DNA of 64,000 bases. Source: Phaseolus vulgaris (taxonomy: Eukaryota; Streptophyta; Magnoliopsida; Fabales; Fabaceae). A model generated the notes under the pieces. It had not been told where the DNA came from, did no database searches, and was given only the letters and a program-made list of their open reading frames with translations. Position numbers and translations under genes: made by a program. Position 1 is the stretch's first letter; the number at the start of each line of letters is the position of its first letter. The stretch is from the NCBI RefSeq assembly GCF_000499845.2, contig NC_023754.2:24090611-24154610 (forward strand). The letters are read 5' to 3'. Shown piece by piece: positions 49,059-63,158 of the stretch.

Positions 49059-52000
49059 ATGGAGAAAAACAATGTTGACTACAGTCCTTTGCTTTCTCCT
49101 CGTGGTGATGAAACTGCAAGCAAGACAGTTTCATCTTCTCTTGTTTCAGCTACTAAATGGACTCTCAAGTTTTTTATCTGCGTGATCTTTGTGTTGTGGA
49201 CAGCTTTTATCTTTTTTCAACCTGCAAAGCCTGTGAAGAACATGTTTTCAAAATGGAATGAATTCAGCCGTAACACTCCTTTTGGAGTCACAGGTTAGTT
49301 TATCTTTTTTTTTTAACTTGTTTTCACCTTGTGTGTGGCGTGAGTTCAAAGCTAACCATGTGTTTTGTTTTGCAGGAAGCATTTTTGTGGTGTTCACTGC
49401 CCCATTTCTCATAATTGCATTTCTTGCCATTGCACACCTAAATCTTACCGGGGAGGATCAGCTTCAAGGGTATGTGATTTCTTAAAACGTTTCTATCTTT
49501 GTAATGAATTTCTTCATCACCATAAGAAGATTCTAAATGTGGTCACAGTTCTGTCATATCCTTGCTATTTTGGAAAATTGTGGCACAATGAGATCGGATG
49601 CAGTTGCAGTTACTTTTTTATGATGTGAATGAAATTGCAATTTTTTTTAAAACCTTGGTTTAAGTATATGTTGTACTTCTTTTTTTATTGCAGGAATAAG
49701 AGTTCCAAACATCCAAGGTTCCGCCTATGGACATTTCCTGTGCTTATCAAAGGACCATTTGGGGTTGTTTCTGCCACAGAGTTCACTGGGATTGTCCTCT
49801 TTTTGCTGTATGTTTTCTGGGCTACCTATGCTTATACTGTGGATGCCCTTGGAAGTATCCCGGAATCTGATCGGACATCCTTTAGAGCCAAGAGGTACAC
49901 CAGTCTTGTGCCATTCATTTATCCTAAGTATTTGGATTCTGCAGAATGAGTTTTTTAATGAAATGAGAAATGCTAGTAACACATTCTTATTAGTTGAAAT
50001 TGATTTGAAATCATTAAAACTTGTGGGTTTCGTTTCATATTTAATGATTAGTTTTGGTAGTTTTCGATAAATTTCTATAAAGACTGACATCCTTGAAAAT
50101 TAAATTTTGGAACATGCATTTTTTGTTTAGAAATTGTACGATGTTCTTGTAGTAGATTTAACATGATAAAGCTGATTTTCCTGATTTACTTGATTCTTTT
50201 TCAGCATGTTCATGATGGAAATTATGGGACTTCGATCAGGCGCTATTGGATTAATGTGTTTGGCTTTCCTATTTGTCCCAATTTCAAGGGGATCTGTTCT
50301 TCTCCGCTATATAGATATACCTTTTGAACATGCCACAAGATATCATGTATGGCTGGGACACTTGACAATGGTGATTTTTACTATCCATGGACTTCTCTAT
50401 GTTGTTGCTTGGGCAATGGATGGCCGCCTTGTACAAGAAGTGAGTCCTCTTTACTATATTTCTTTTCTGATGACAGTTTATACTCACTGAATCTGAATGT
50501 AAAGAAAACACAAAAGTGTTCCTTTTCAACTCCCTTTGTGTTCTGTTTGTCCATTTACATTTTTGGTATAGAAAGTATGATATAGTTCTTGATTGCTGAA
50601 TGGATTTGATTTTAATGAGCTGATGTAAATGAAACATTGAATGCTTTGAACATTGCCCAATTGTTTTTAAAGAAAAGAAAAAGAACACTAAGCATTAATG
50701 ATACATTCTTGCAAACTAATATTGGCTATCAATGGTTAATTTTCTACTGAATTGATAATCTTGAATTATCTATTTACTTTTGTGATTTTCATTTTTTACT
50801 TTTTATCAAAAGAGAACCTTCCAAACTGACAAGTATTTAGTTCTCATGCAATACAATTCGTATAACATGTACTTTGTGAATTGTATTTTTAATTACACAT
50901 TTAAATCCTTAATTTATAATCATTCAAAGTATAATATAGAAAAACATAATGGTACCCCAATTTTCAATTGTATATATTTCCCTAATTGCTAAGATCAAAT
51001 CATCTTTTACGTTTCTCCTCAAGTTGGAGCATGTATGTCATGAGTCAAGTTTGTTACAAATGTGGTCAATAAGGGAGCTCTTTAGGGATTTAGTGAGCAT
51101 GTTTGCAAGTTGGTCACTGGAGTTGTGATTTCTTCAAAGAACACCTCTCTCACAAAACGACAATCAATTTCTCTGTGTTTAGTCCGCTCATGGAAGACAC
51201 AGTTTGATGCAATGTGAATGACAACTTCATTGTCAGTCGAGTATCCTGTGTATCTCCAAATTATAACTAGTGGAGAAGTTGTTTAAGCCATGTAATCTCG
51301 CATGCAGTTGTTGCCATAGTGCACTACTCAGCTTCAAAACTGGATCTAGCAACTGTTTCCACTTTTGCTCCTCCAAGAAATCAAGTTCCCACCAATGAGA
51401 AGACAATATCTAGAAGTGGGTCTCCTATCTGATGGTAATCGCAGAATGACAAACCGAACTCAAGCAAAACCAACTTGAAACAACTAAACCAAGCACAAGG
51501 AGATTGCTTCAAGCATTGTCCGTGCTACAGACAAGAAGTGAGTCACTACAGACTATAAAACTTGGTAGTTGATCCATATCCTTTCTTCGTATAACTCACC
51601 ATACAAAAAGGCATTTTTTGATGGACAACAAGTGAATAGGCCAATGGCAGATGGTGGTCATGGCAAGAAAAAAGGCAAACAAAGGTGATTTTTTAGTGGT
51701 GGTGGGAGATGGTTGTGACTTTGATGGTTTTTGAACTTCGGATAAAGGAGGGTTCAATGATGGTGAATGGAAGCAGCCACATGAACAGTTCTACATTCTT
51801 CCAAAGGGATCTTATCTTGACTCACAAGTCATCCAACTTTAATGGGTTTTGCCCCTTAGAAAAAATAATTCTTCCATGTAAACTAAGGAAAATAAACTAA
51901 GTATTGACCTTCATAGCTGTTTTGTATTTAGGTTTATCAACTCCAGGTGCAGAGTTATATCATAACACAAGCCATTGAACACCTTGTCTTATTCTTTTAT

Positions 52001-54550
52001 TTTGCTTATGCCTTACCAAGATGTTTATAATGCTATTATTTTTTCCTCTTAGGTTTGGTAGTTGTTGATTAGTGAAGTGACATCTTTTATTTCTTTATGC
52101 GTGATCTTTTTATTGGGATAGATTTGAACTTATGACCTCCCACAACCCATCAGCCCCTGACCAGTGTAGCCCATGCCTAATTGAGGCTTAATGAATGAGT
52201 TTTTGGTTGGTCTCAAGTGTCTTGTATTTAGAGTAAAATTATGGTTTATAAACATTAAAATCTAATTTTACTTCAATAGTTCAAGCTTTAGCTCGAATAC
52301 ATTGGCATAATCAAAGTTATTTTAGTACCTAATTTGGTTCCCTTTGCAGTTATTACAATGGAAAGATATTGGTATAGCCAATCTCCCAGGAGTAATTAGC
52401 CTTCTAGCTGGTTTGTTAATGTGGGTAACCTCTCTTCCTGGAGTGCGAACATGGAACTTTGAGCTGTTCTTCTACACCCATCAATTATATGTAGTCTTTG
52501 TTGTCTTTTTGGCGTTGCATGTTGGTGACTTTATTTTCACTATGGCTGCTGGTGGAATATTTCTCTTTCTGCTTGATCGGTTTCTGAGGTTCTGCCAATC
52601 ACGAAGGAGAGTTACTGTAATCTCATCAAGATGCCTTCCATGTGGCACTGTGGAATTGGTTCTGTCAAAACCTCAAAGTAATTATATACTTATCATAGTA
52701 TTTCTTCTGTGCACATAATTTGTTACCATAACCAGTTCACTGACAAAAAAAACCTTTTTAAAATGTTGTAGATTTAAGGTACAATGCTCTAAGTTTCATT
52801 TTCGTTCAAGTCCGGGAACTATCATGGCTGCAGTGGCATCCATTCAGTGTTTCTTCTAGCCCTTTGGATGGAAAACATCACCTTGCTGTTCTCATAAAGG
52901 TTCTTGGCAAATGGACTGAGAAGTTGAGACAAAGGATTACTGATATTGATGCACAAAAAGATTTATCAGTCATAACAACTTCAGTGGAGGGACCATATGG
53001 GCATGAAGTACCATACCATTTAATGTAAGTGGTTACATGCCAATTCTTTTTGTGCGGCACTCATAATAAATGATAGAAACCATGATTTAGTCCGTATTCC
53101 TTAGTTTGCATATAATGATTGGCCATTTTGTTCTTAGGTACGAAAATCTTATATTAGTGGCTGGTGGTATTGGACTTTCACCCTTCCTTGCTATATTGAG
53201 TGACATTCTCCACCGTGTTAGGGAGGGGAAACCCTGTCAACCGAGAAATATTTTACTTGTTTGGGCAGTGAAAAATTCAAGCGAGCTTCCACTTCTCTCA
53301 ACCATTGACATGGAAACAATTTGTCCATCCTTTTCAGACAATGTAAACATTGATATTCGTATTTATGTCACTCGAGAATCAGATCCTCCATTGGTGAGTC
53401 TACATTTCTTTACACAAATTTGTACTTTCTTCTGATGGTGCCTTGTTATCATTTACACAATTTTTTTTCACTAAATTGTATTTGATTTCTATTATCTGCA
53501 GGAAGAGGGGTACACTTACAAACCAATAAAATCTTCATTCTGCCCTATGGCTAGTGATTATGGCATGTCTGTTTTGGTTGGTACAGGAGACAATTTTTGG
53601 TCTGGACTTTATGTCATCTCATCTACAGTTGGCTTTGTGACATTGCTGGCTTTGTTGTATGGTTACTACATAACCCCATTTCACATAGATATATGGTGGT
53701 ACAAGGGACTACTATATGTTATCTGCATGGTTGCAAGTGTTGTAATCTTCGGTGGTTCAGTGGTTGTATTGTGGCACAATTGGGAAATGAAAAGTCAATT
53801 GAAAGATAAGTCTAATAATGTAAAGGTTGATGATAAGATTCATCAAAATGGCTCTTTGGCTCCCAAGGATCTAAGTCAAGTCAGTATTGAAAAGTCAACT
53901 ATCATTAGTTATGGTTCCAGGCCAGACTTCAAAGGTATGTCTTTATGAGGATAATTTTTCAACAAAACTAAGATGTGTTGTTGTATGATCTAAATTAAAG
54001 TTTCATCTGGATAATCATTGTATTATTGAAGTGAAACTCTAAATCTAACCAGCACCACCAATAGTAGAAGTAGTAATGTATTAAAATTTGTCCTGATTCT
54101 TTTAATGTTATTGAATAACAATTTTAAAACATGAAAGAACTGTTAGTGTAGTCAAGTTTACATGATGCATTCAGATACATATATTGTTTCTTCACATTAC
54201 ATGCGTCTTTGCTTTGGCGTTTGAAGCCTCGAATCTATCTTTCGAATGTGAAAAATTGAAGCTGCTAAAAGGTGTTTCAGCTTAGATGCGGATCACAAAT
54301 TCACATTTGACTTGATTTTATCTGAAGTCAAATAAAATATGCACTACCTATAATTACTAATCTGGATACATGCTTTGCAGAAATTTATGAATCAATGTCA
54401 GAAAAGTGGGGCCTTGTTGATGTTGGTGTCATAGTTTGTGGCCCTTCAACACTTCAGACAAGTGTAGCTGAAGAAATCCGGTCACACAGCATGACTAGAC
54501 AACGCCATCATCCCATCTTCCATTTCCACAGCCACAGCTTTGATCTCTAG
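49059..54550 (+). CDS. FRO7: Ferric reduction oxidase (FRO6/FRO7-like)
   Basis: Nine exons (49059-49293, 49376-49469, 49694-49894, 50205-50439, 52350-52677, 52772-53024, 53138-53393, 53502-53934, 54381-54550) give 734 residues. FROs are membrane flavocytochromes that pass electrons from cytosolic NAD(P)H through FAD and two haems to Fe(III). The haem-binding helices contain His224 and His238 (in RYHVWLGH and IHGLLYVV) and His299 and His312 (THQLYVV, LALH). The FAD motif HPFSVSSSP is at 387-395 and the pyridine-nucleotide motif GGIGLSP at 458-464. Extra membrane helices follow in exon 8. The N-terminal [12 protein letters not shown] and the [10 protein letters not shown] end suggest the FRO6/FRO7 clade, whose members act in leaf plasma membrane or chloroplasts; the choice between them is not firm. 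Intron 4 (1.9 kb) harbours a copia remnant. Confidence 0.93.
51000..51470 (-). mobile_element. Ty1-copia RNase H remnant in FRO intron
   Basis: On the minus strand the segment translates to the 3' end of a copia polyprotein: [15 protein letters not shown], then [17 protein letters not shown] and, after a break, [27 protein letters not shown] and the C-terminal tail ending in HAPT. Frame breaks and stops show that it is decayed. It lies wholly inside intron 4 of the ferric reductase and is antisense to it. I could not delimit LTRs. Confidence 0.88.
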
Positions 54551-57467
54551 CTCTCCAAAAGAAAGATGAAAGACATATACATACATACATATATATATAT
54601 ATAATATGAATGTTGTATATAGCAGGAATCCAATTCTACAACCCTTTTAAGGTGCTATCAGAAGGATTCTAATTATGTATGTATGTATGTATTATCACTA
54701 GGGATGTCTATATGCAATTTCAGGGATGATATAATGTGAATGCTCAGTTTTCTGTGGCTTCTTTCTATCTCATCTCTTAGAAGTGTAAATTACTGGATCA
54801 GAGCATACCGTAAATGAGAAGCAAATACTATTTTAATGTAATTTTCAATTGTAGGTGACTATAATTTTTGGTACTGTATTTAATTTCACCTAACTATCAT
54901 TCTGTGATAAAAATACACATCAACAGATTAGGCGTACCGAACCTCTGATTTATCAGTATTTTTTTAATAATAAAACAACAACGAATTAGGAATTATTGTA
55001 GCTAATAAAATATGAAAGCATCTCTGCAAGTTTCATTGGTTGCACTTAATAAAAGATGGCACGTCATTGTTTTCACAGAAGATGACATATCATCATAAAT
55101 GAATGATTATTCCTGCCATTTCCTTTAAGTAGTTATGATAAAAGTGTTGATACGTTTACAACTCTCCGTCAAATTATAACGAAAAGATAAATAAATTTAT
55201 GATAAAACGTGAACCATGAAGAGATGTACCAATTTTAAAGTGATTACATTTATAAACTAACATATTTTATTGTATAGTTATAAACTAACATATTGTATTG
55301 TATAGTTGTGAAAGTAACTTTTCTTATATGATAAATAACTAGTGTAATGTTAAAATAGTTTTTAAAAAGTTGAAAACTGAAATTTAGTATATAAGAATAA
55401 ATGAATAAGATGTGTTAACTTAGTTAATGCAAGTTGTGCAAACTAAAAAGATAAAGCAGATTGTAAAAGGTAACCACCAGAGACTTATCTTCATGTAATG
55501 AGATGGTTGTAAAATGTAAAGTAATGTATGAATTGATGTGTAGTTGCATGGTCGTATTCTTCCAAGTGCTTCATCATTGCTTTGAAGACAAGCATTATAG
55601 GGTGCTTTTTTGGTGTGGAGTTTCCACTTTCTACACATTTGCCTCTGCACTCTCCACCTATTACGTCACTCAACACTTTCGTCAAACATCTCGCTTTCAT
55701 TTTTCTCATTACCATTGCATGCATGAATTCGATCTACAGAAAAATAAAACCAAAAAAACGCGTTTATCAATCAAAATATTTTTCTAGCTCAAACAATTGC
55801 GGAGATTCAGAGGTCAAAGTTAGAATAAACATGCCATTTTTTTTGTCATTTCTACATTTAAATATCACTGAAGTGTTATCTTTTTAATATTTTTTTTTGA
55901 AGTATTACGCTAAAAGATACGAATATGCATGAAATATAAAATTTAATCGTTACATATTTTTTCTCTCCCACCTAATCAAATACTTAATTACTTAGAATTA
56001 CTTAAAATTGTGAATAAAAATTGAGTAATGGTAAAGTTATGACAGCAGAGGTAGAACGCTATAAAGAAAATGGTAAAAGAATTACGTAAAGCAACACCAA
56101 AAGAATATTAGCAGACCAAACATGAATAATAGTTTCCTTCTTGCTTGCCCCCACCTCAACAACCACCGTTTGTATCTCTATAGATAAAGTATACAATACA
56201 ATACACAGGTTTATTGGAATGATTCCATAAAATTCGTACATTCCTCTTAAATGGTGTGTCGGTGTCGAATATTCGTATTGGACATTGATACTAGTATGAC
56301 ACTTATAAGACACATATCCGTGAAGTGTCAAATTCAAACAGTATTTGTTGAATTTTTTACAATTCTAGTACAGCCCTAGCACAATTTTAAAAAGAAAAAA
56401 TACATTAATTTTCTAAAAACTCAAACTTATTGTATAAATTTTTATTATGATTAAAGAAATAAGAAATAAATCCTTGTGAACCAGATTAGAAAGACATCTT
56501 TATGCTCCAAAAAAATAATTTGGAACATATTTATGCACATAAATCTTTATTGTCAATTTATATAATTCATAATTATATAATATATAAATTTGTGCCCGTG
56601 TCCTACATTTTAGAGATTATACTTATCTTTATGTTGGTGTCTTTATAGAGTGATACTGAAATTAAATTCTTTTAATCAATTTTTCTTCTTCTTCATTATG
56701 GTGGATTATTGCATTGGAGTATTAATATGTATCATAATTTCTTCCTGTGTCGGCAAACAAACCACCATTTTTTTAATTTAGTTTTAAATTCCATAAGCAA
56801 CATGCTAATCATAAATTAGTACTTTGCTGTTGATTGGGATCGTAATTGGCATGAGAACAACACAACCATGATGTTTTTATATTGCACTAATTGGATTGGG
56901 TAGGTATCAATGCACGTGACACATTCCCTTGGCCTCAAGAACCCTACCAATTTTCTTTTCCAATAAAATATATTTAAATTTTATTTTGAATTGAACCTTA
57001 TTGAAATAAAATTGAATTGAATGAGTTGGATTTGCGGACAGACTGTCAGCGTCGGCGGTGGACACGTCACTGTCTCTAACCTAATCAAAATCAAAAGAAA
57101 AATAAAAAATAAAATAAAAAGAAAAACGAAAGCAAAATCCCAACCCATAATTAACAACCAATAATAATAACAATTTTTATGTATTAAAAGAGAAGCACCG
57201 TCACTACCAGCCACGTTTCAAGAAAAATAATGAAATAATAACGTTGGAGTTTTTGGGGGTGTTAATAATTGTTAGAGGGTGATGATGAATAATTATTAAA
57301 AAAAGATTCCGGAAAATAAAAAAGAAGAAAAGAAAAGATATATATATATAAAAAAAAGAAAGAAAGAAGAAGGAAGAGTCTACTAATACTAAGCAGAGGC
57401 AAAGCAAAGGGAAAGAGTGTGTTGTGTCGGTGGCGTTGTTGGACTCAAGAAAACAGAAAAAGCGATA
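54551..57467. other. Intergenic region, FRO to endoglucanase
   Basis: This holds the FRO 3' flank with short CATA/TA and GTAT microsatellites near 54577-54604 and 54677-54692, then about 2.5 kb of AT-rich DNA. The minus-strand open frames near 55420-55724 have no recognised domain and I do not call them. The endoglucanase leader, with GA- and TA-rich runs, is at about 57340-57467. Confidence 0.55.
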
Positions 57468-60400
57468 ATGTACGGTAGAGATCCCTGGGGTGGTCCGTTG
57501 GAGATCAATGCCACGGACTCCGCCACGGAGGAGGACCGCAGCCGGAACCTGCAGGACCTCGACAGGGCGGCGCTGTCGCGGCCCTTGGACGAGACGCAGC
57601 AGAGTTGGCTCCTCGGCCCTGGCGAACAGAAGAAGAAGAAGTATGTAGATCTTGGCTGCATCATCGTCAGCCGCAAGATCTTCGTATGGACTGTCGGCAC
57701 GGTTCTCTTCGCCGCATTCCTCGCCGGATTCATCGCGCTCATTGTCAACACCATCCCTCGCCACCACCACAAACACCCGCCTCCCGACAACTACACCCTT
57801 GCTCTCCACAAGGCCCTTATGTTCTTCAACGCCCAGCGATGTAAACAACTAAGATTCCGCATCGTCTGATCATGTTCGTGCCGTCGTTTTTTTAGTGCGT
57901 ATATTCTAACTTGTCTGAACTTCTTGTGTTTGTTGCTGTTGCAGCCGGGAAATTGCCGAAGCATAACAATGTCTCTTGGAGGGGGAACTCCGGTATGCAA
58001 GATGGGAAGTCTTCTGATACGTCTTCTGCGATTAAGGATCTGGTGGGTGGGTTCTATGATGCCGGGGATGCTATCAAGTTTAACTTTCCTGCTTCGTTTT
58101 CCATTACTATGTTGAGTTGGAGTGTGATTGAGTACAGCGCAAAGTACGAGGCTGCTGGAGAGCTTGATCATGTTAAGGAGATCATCAAGTGGGGTACTGA
58201 TTATTTTCTCAAGAGTTTCAATAGTACTGCTGACACCATCACCACCCTTGCTGCTCAGGTATCTAACCACACCCCTTTTTCTGTGTTTTGCTTCATTCTT
58301 GATTTCTCGTGTTAAGTCATTTGCTTCATAAGTTTCGTTCTGGTAGGAGTATGGTATGGAGCATGGTTTTAAATCCTTGATATTGTGGGAAATTGTATTC
58401 AAGTATTGTGGATCCATACTTTAGAGTGGATCGAGGATTTGAATTGTGGCCGAAGTCACGCGTTTGTTGCATCTCGCAATTCTCGGTATTGCGGGAGATT
58501 GCAGATAAATGTGGTTGATGCAGCTGCAATTTTGAATTGTTTGAGAAGATGAGTTGGGTTGATGGACTGGAATTTTATTGTGGGGTGTGGAGTATGGAAT
58601 AGGATGTGTGCCAATTATTGTTTTTTGTGCTTGTTTGACAGGTTGGGGTAGGAAATACTGCGGATGGGAGTACAACTCCCAACGATCACTATTGCTGGAT
58701 GCGTCCGGAGGACATGGACTATGAGCGCCCTGTGACGGAATGCCACAGTTGTTCAGATCTTGCCGCTGAGATGGCTGCTGCCTTGGCTTCTGCTTCCATT
58801 GTTTTCAAGGACAACAAGGCCTATTCCAAGAAACTGGTGCATGGTGCAACCACGCTCTTCAAGTTTTCGAGGGATCAGAGAGGCAGGTACAGTGCTGGGA
58901 GTTCGGAGGCTTCAATATTTTATAACTCAACCAGTTACTGGGATGAGTATGTTTGGGGAGGCGCTTGGATGTACTTTGCAACTGGAAATTCGTCATACCT
59001 AAAGCTTGCTACTGCTCCTGGCCTGGCCAAGCATGCTGGTGCTTTCTGGGGAGGCTCTGATTATGGGGTACTCAGCTGGGATAACAAACTTGCTGGTGCT
59101 CAGGTAATTTTGTAGGGATTCTGTGTTATATGAACTTGCTGGTGCTCATGAATATTATGCTCTAGTTGTCTTGGTTTGTCATTTGGAAACTAGATTAACA
59201 TCAAGAAACAGCAGCTAGAAGTAAAAGTCATGAAGAATTAGATATGTTGAATTTCTAAGTTTTTTTGTTCACTTTTTCATTTTTAAAGAAAAGATTAACA
59301 ATAATTGTCTTATAGTTGTGGTGTTTATGATGGATCCTGTATGTGGTTTTCAATACTTTGTCCTTTAGCAGCAAAAATGAGTTCTTAATTAGATGTCTGG
59401 CTAATCATTCCTAATCTTAACTATATTTGGTACGATTGCTACTAATCTTCGAATATTTACCTTTGTATGTGTCATGAGTTCTGCCAAATACTTTTCTTAG
59501 TTCAGATCTTCATGTTAGCTTTAATCCTGTCTCATGTATGTTGTCTTTCCATTCTGTCTCATGTATGTTGTCTTTCCCTTGCACGTGTGGTCTTTGTATC
59601 ATCCATTACCTTGCAGACTTTGGCAATTTTTGTGAAATTTTATTTGATTGATTTGATCTTTCGTAATTAGGTACTTCTGAGTCGTTTGAGGTTGTTCTTG
59701 AGTCCTGGCTATCCATATGAGGAAATTTTGAGGACCTTTCACAATCAGACAAGCATAATCATGTGCTCTTATCTACCGGTTTTCACAAGCTTTAATAGAA
59801 CCAAAGGTAACAATTCTTACTTCAAACCTTTCAACCAGGCACATCAGAACTCATGACTTAATGATTACTATTCTGTGATGTAAATGTTGGCATTTTGTGC
59901 ACTCAGGTGGCTTGATTCAATTAAACCATGGTAGGCCTCAGCCTCTGCAATATGTTGTCAATGCCGCCTTTTTGGCTGCCCTATATAGTGATTATCTTGA
60001 TGCTGCTGATACACCTGGATGGTATTGTGGACCTAATTTCTTTTCAACTGATGTGCTCCGAAACTTCGCCAAGACCCAGGTATGTGGTATTCTTCTCCTT
60101 TGAGATAGTAATTTATGGGATCCAAATCCCTCATATTATTAATATCACTATGAGGTGCCTGCATTAAGTTTCTTTTCCTTTGTGGGTGTTTTTTCAGATT
60201 GATTACATTCTTGGAAAAAATCCGAGGAAAATGAGCTATATTGTGGGTTTTGGTAATCATTATCCAAAACATGTCCACCATAGAGGTGCATCTATTCCAA
60301 AGAACAAGGTCAAGTATAACTGTAAAGGTGGATGGAAATGGAGGGATTCTTCCAAGCCAAACCCAAATACACTTGTTGGTGCCATGGTCGCTGGTCCTGA

Positions 60401-60599
60401 CAAGCATGATGGCTTCCGTGATGTTCGGTCAAACTACAATTACACAGAGCCAACTCTTGCTGGAAATGCTGGTTTAGTTGCGGCACTGGTGGCATTATCA
60501 GGCGACAAGAGCACATCAATTGACAAAAATACCATTTTCTCTGCTGTTCCCCCTATGTTTCCCACGCCACCACCACCTCCAGCGCCGTGGAAACCATAA
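57468..60599 (+). CDS. KOR1: Membrane-anchored endo-1,4-beta-glucanase (KORRIGAN type, GH9)
   Basis: Six exons (57468-57840, 57945-58258, 58642-59103, 59671-59806, 59907-60079, 60198-60599) give 619 residues, matching KORRIGAN1. KOR-type GH9 enzymes act with cellulose synthase complexes at the plasma membrane and Golgi. The cytosolic tail has the sorting motifs LL (48-49) and YVDL (59-62), and one membrane helix spans about 71-93. The GH9 catalytic domain shows YDAGD (162-166, catalytic Asp region), HVHHRG with His513, and [11 protein letters not shown] with the acid Glu570. Several N-glycosylation sites (NxS/T) are visible. The proline-rich end [10 protein letters not shown] is typical of the family. 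The ATG at 57468 starts the conserved MYGRDPWGG. Confidence 0.96.
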
Positions 60600-61579
60600 A
60601 TGCACCATGCCATTGGTTATTTCTTTCCAGCCAGTACCCCTGATGATTTGAGTGACCTGTCGTTTAGTATCAACTGGAAGATCAAGGTAATTTTGCAGAG
60701 AAAAGCTTGGAGAAATGGAATGGAGTTTGGCCTAGTGAATATACAGCTGCCTGGGGCCAATGATTGATCCAAGATTAAGAACTGATAGTGGTACTTGAGA
60801 GTGTCTCTTTAATTTTTTGTGATACACATAGTATATATGTATCTAAATCAAATCAAAATCTTGTATTCTTTAAACATAAACTGAACAGCTTGTAATTGTT
60901 TGACAGTTTCATCTAATGCCTTCACAGTTTTTCTCAATATTTGTCTTCCATCGTTTATTCTTTTCTTTTTTTTCAATAAGCTGGGTTATTTTTTCTTCTT
61001 TCTATTTTGTAAGGGAGCCATTAAGCTGTTCTAAAAGGCTCTACTAGTGGATCTACCCATGCACAATCAATAATTTTAACTGCTAGAAACCTTCCTCTTA
61101 AATAGCCGTGCCTTTTGTGTGCATGTACTTCGAACACTATTAAGAGACAACGACACCGAAAAAGAGAAACAAGTGGCACACTATTCAATCGTATGATTTT
61201 GACAGCACTACATTTCCTTTGTGCTCCATGGTACTGCACTTTCTCCGCAAAACACAAAAAACAACGTTACACTTCAAAATGTACTTTCGATTCTTTTTTG
61301 GCATCGTAATGTGATTTTGCAAGGTTGTGAACAACTATCTTTATTGGTAAATCTTGCACGCTACTCCGTGACCAGCACTTTGAATCTGGTTCCACCTTTT
61401 ATGCATGCCAACTTCATTTATTTGTCTTGATACCTTGATAAGTTGGGAAACATTCCTTGCTTGCTGTGACTTACATCAGTTCTGCACTATGCAGAATATC
61501 CTTACCTTCACTACCATCATTTTCAAGCCCAAATATATATTGAACAGAAAGGGTTGTTTTGGTAACGAAAGAGTAAAAC
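60600..61579. other. Intergenic region, endoglucanase to MLO
   Basis: About 1 kb in tandem orientation. The first 300 bp is probably the endoglucanase 3' untranslated region, and the right end the MLO promoter and leader. No repeat or RNA gene was recognised. Confidence 0.6.
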
Positions 61580-63158
61580 ATGGCAGAAGAACTGAACGAC
61601 TCTCTGGAATATACACCAACATGGATTGTTGCGGTTGTTTGCTCCATAATTGTTTTCATCTCTCTTTGTGTTGAACGTGCCCTTCACAAACTCGGAAAGG
61701 TAAACTCACATCTCTCAATTCACATTTCTTCTGGCCTAGTCGATTTCTCAACCATTTTTCTGTTTAAGGGAGTTGTGCTATTCTTGTTGCGTAATTATTT
61801 TCTTTTTGGTATGTCTTAATTACTTTCGTTCGTGATGGGTGGTTTGTTTGGTTCGATGTTACAGTACCTAAGGAGCAAAAATCAGAATGAATTGTATGAA
61901 GTCTTAACAAAATTGGAAGAAGGTAATTTCTTGAGTTTCAATTTGATTCACTCTCAAACACAAAAAGCTTTTCGGTATTATGATATGTTGGCACATCTTA
62001 CAATTTTTATTGGCATTTTTATCTGTAAAGAACATTATTATGATTTTGAAGTGGTAAATGTTTCAATTAGCATTGCCCCAATCCTTCCTACAAATCACTG
62101 AATCAATGGTGACACTAGTGTAATCCAGTTCCTCAAAAATAAAATCATTCAAATACCGGATTGAGTCTTGTAAATGAAGAAAGTAAATACAAGTAACGAT
62201 TGCATTTTTTAATTGAACTACACAATATGTGTTCTAAATCCTATTGAGTACAAAACATTTGCGTCACATCTATTGAGCAATGCGATTCTTCTATAAATAT
62301 CCAATGTAATATGTAATTCTTTAGCCTGATCAGTGTGTAATCTATGTTTTTTTCACCAGAATTGATGCTTTTAGGGTTCATTTCCCTCTTATTAACCGTC
62401 TTTCAAGGTTTAATAAGCGACATTTGCATCTCACCAAACCTTGCAACCCAAATGCTTCCATGCAAAAGGCCTCATAGGTCTTCACAAGGTTCAGAGCATT
62501 ATCAGATATACTATGATTCTATAATAAACAGAAGAAGGCTTTTTTCTACTGGTTCTGGTTCAGATCATTGTACACATAAGGTTGTTACCAATGTTACTGA
62601 AACAAAAAATTGGAATTCTGTAAAGCTGGAAAGATCACAAAATAACATTTTCATATACAAACAAACTACTTGATTCATATCTATAATCCATACCTTTCTC
62701 CTACGCAGGGGAAGGTTCCACTGTTATCATTGGAATCTTTACATCAGCTTCACATTTTTATTTTTGTATTGGCCGTTGTACATGCAATATTCTGTGTCAC
62801 AACAATGCTTCTTGGAGGTGCAAAGGTAATATAATGAGTTGGTGATATGATATTCCTTGAAGTTGATATTTTCTTAGTAAGAGTTGTCTTGTTCAACCAT
62901 GATTTGCAGCATACCAATGTTTAATATTTACATGGTGTAGATACGGGAATGGAAGGCCTGGGAGGATTATTATGGAGACCACAGAGAAGGTTCAAATTAT
63001 ACTTTGAATCTAAAATTCAGATGATCATATAAGAAAACTATTTTTTTTGTCTCTTCAGATTCTAACTTCCTAACTCAAACGCAGTAATAGATACCCATGA
63101 GTTCTTCAAAACACGTGATCGAGGACATTGGAGAAAAGCAGCTGTGATTAGCTGGCTG
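61580..63158 (+). CDS. MLO: MLO-like protein, 5' part (truncated by window)
   Basis: Six exons (61580-61699, 61865-61922, 62360-62580, 62709-62825, 62941-62989, 63085-63158) join in frame for the first 213 residues. MLO proteins are seven-helix plasma-membrane proteins, some of which are susceptibility factors for powdery mildew while others act in roots or reproduction. The start [20 protein letters not shown], the first membrane helix, the [12 protein letters not shown] second helix, the [20 protein letters not shown] third helix and the IREWKAWE cytosolic segment are characteristic. The last visible exon ends with [10 protein letters not shown] and a GTAAGT donor. No later exon is visible before 64000, so the gene continues beyond the window. 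The subclade cannot be decided from this part. Confidence 0.93.

Noticed and set aside
55420..55724. Minus-strand open frames of about 76 codons
   Set aside because: Short, no recognised motif, no splice partners, AT-rich surroundings.
56255..56330. Phrase with repeated 'gtgtcg' and 'gacac' motifs
   Set aside because: Resembles common plant dispersed repeats, but no inverted ends or second copy in the window were found.
57204..57848. Antisense open frame over the first endoglucanase exon
   Set aside because: It is opposite to a clearly conserved GH9 exon and has no recognisable domain.
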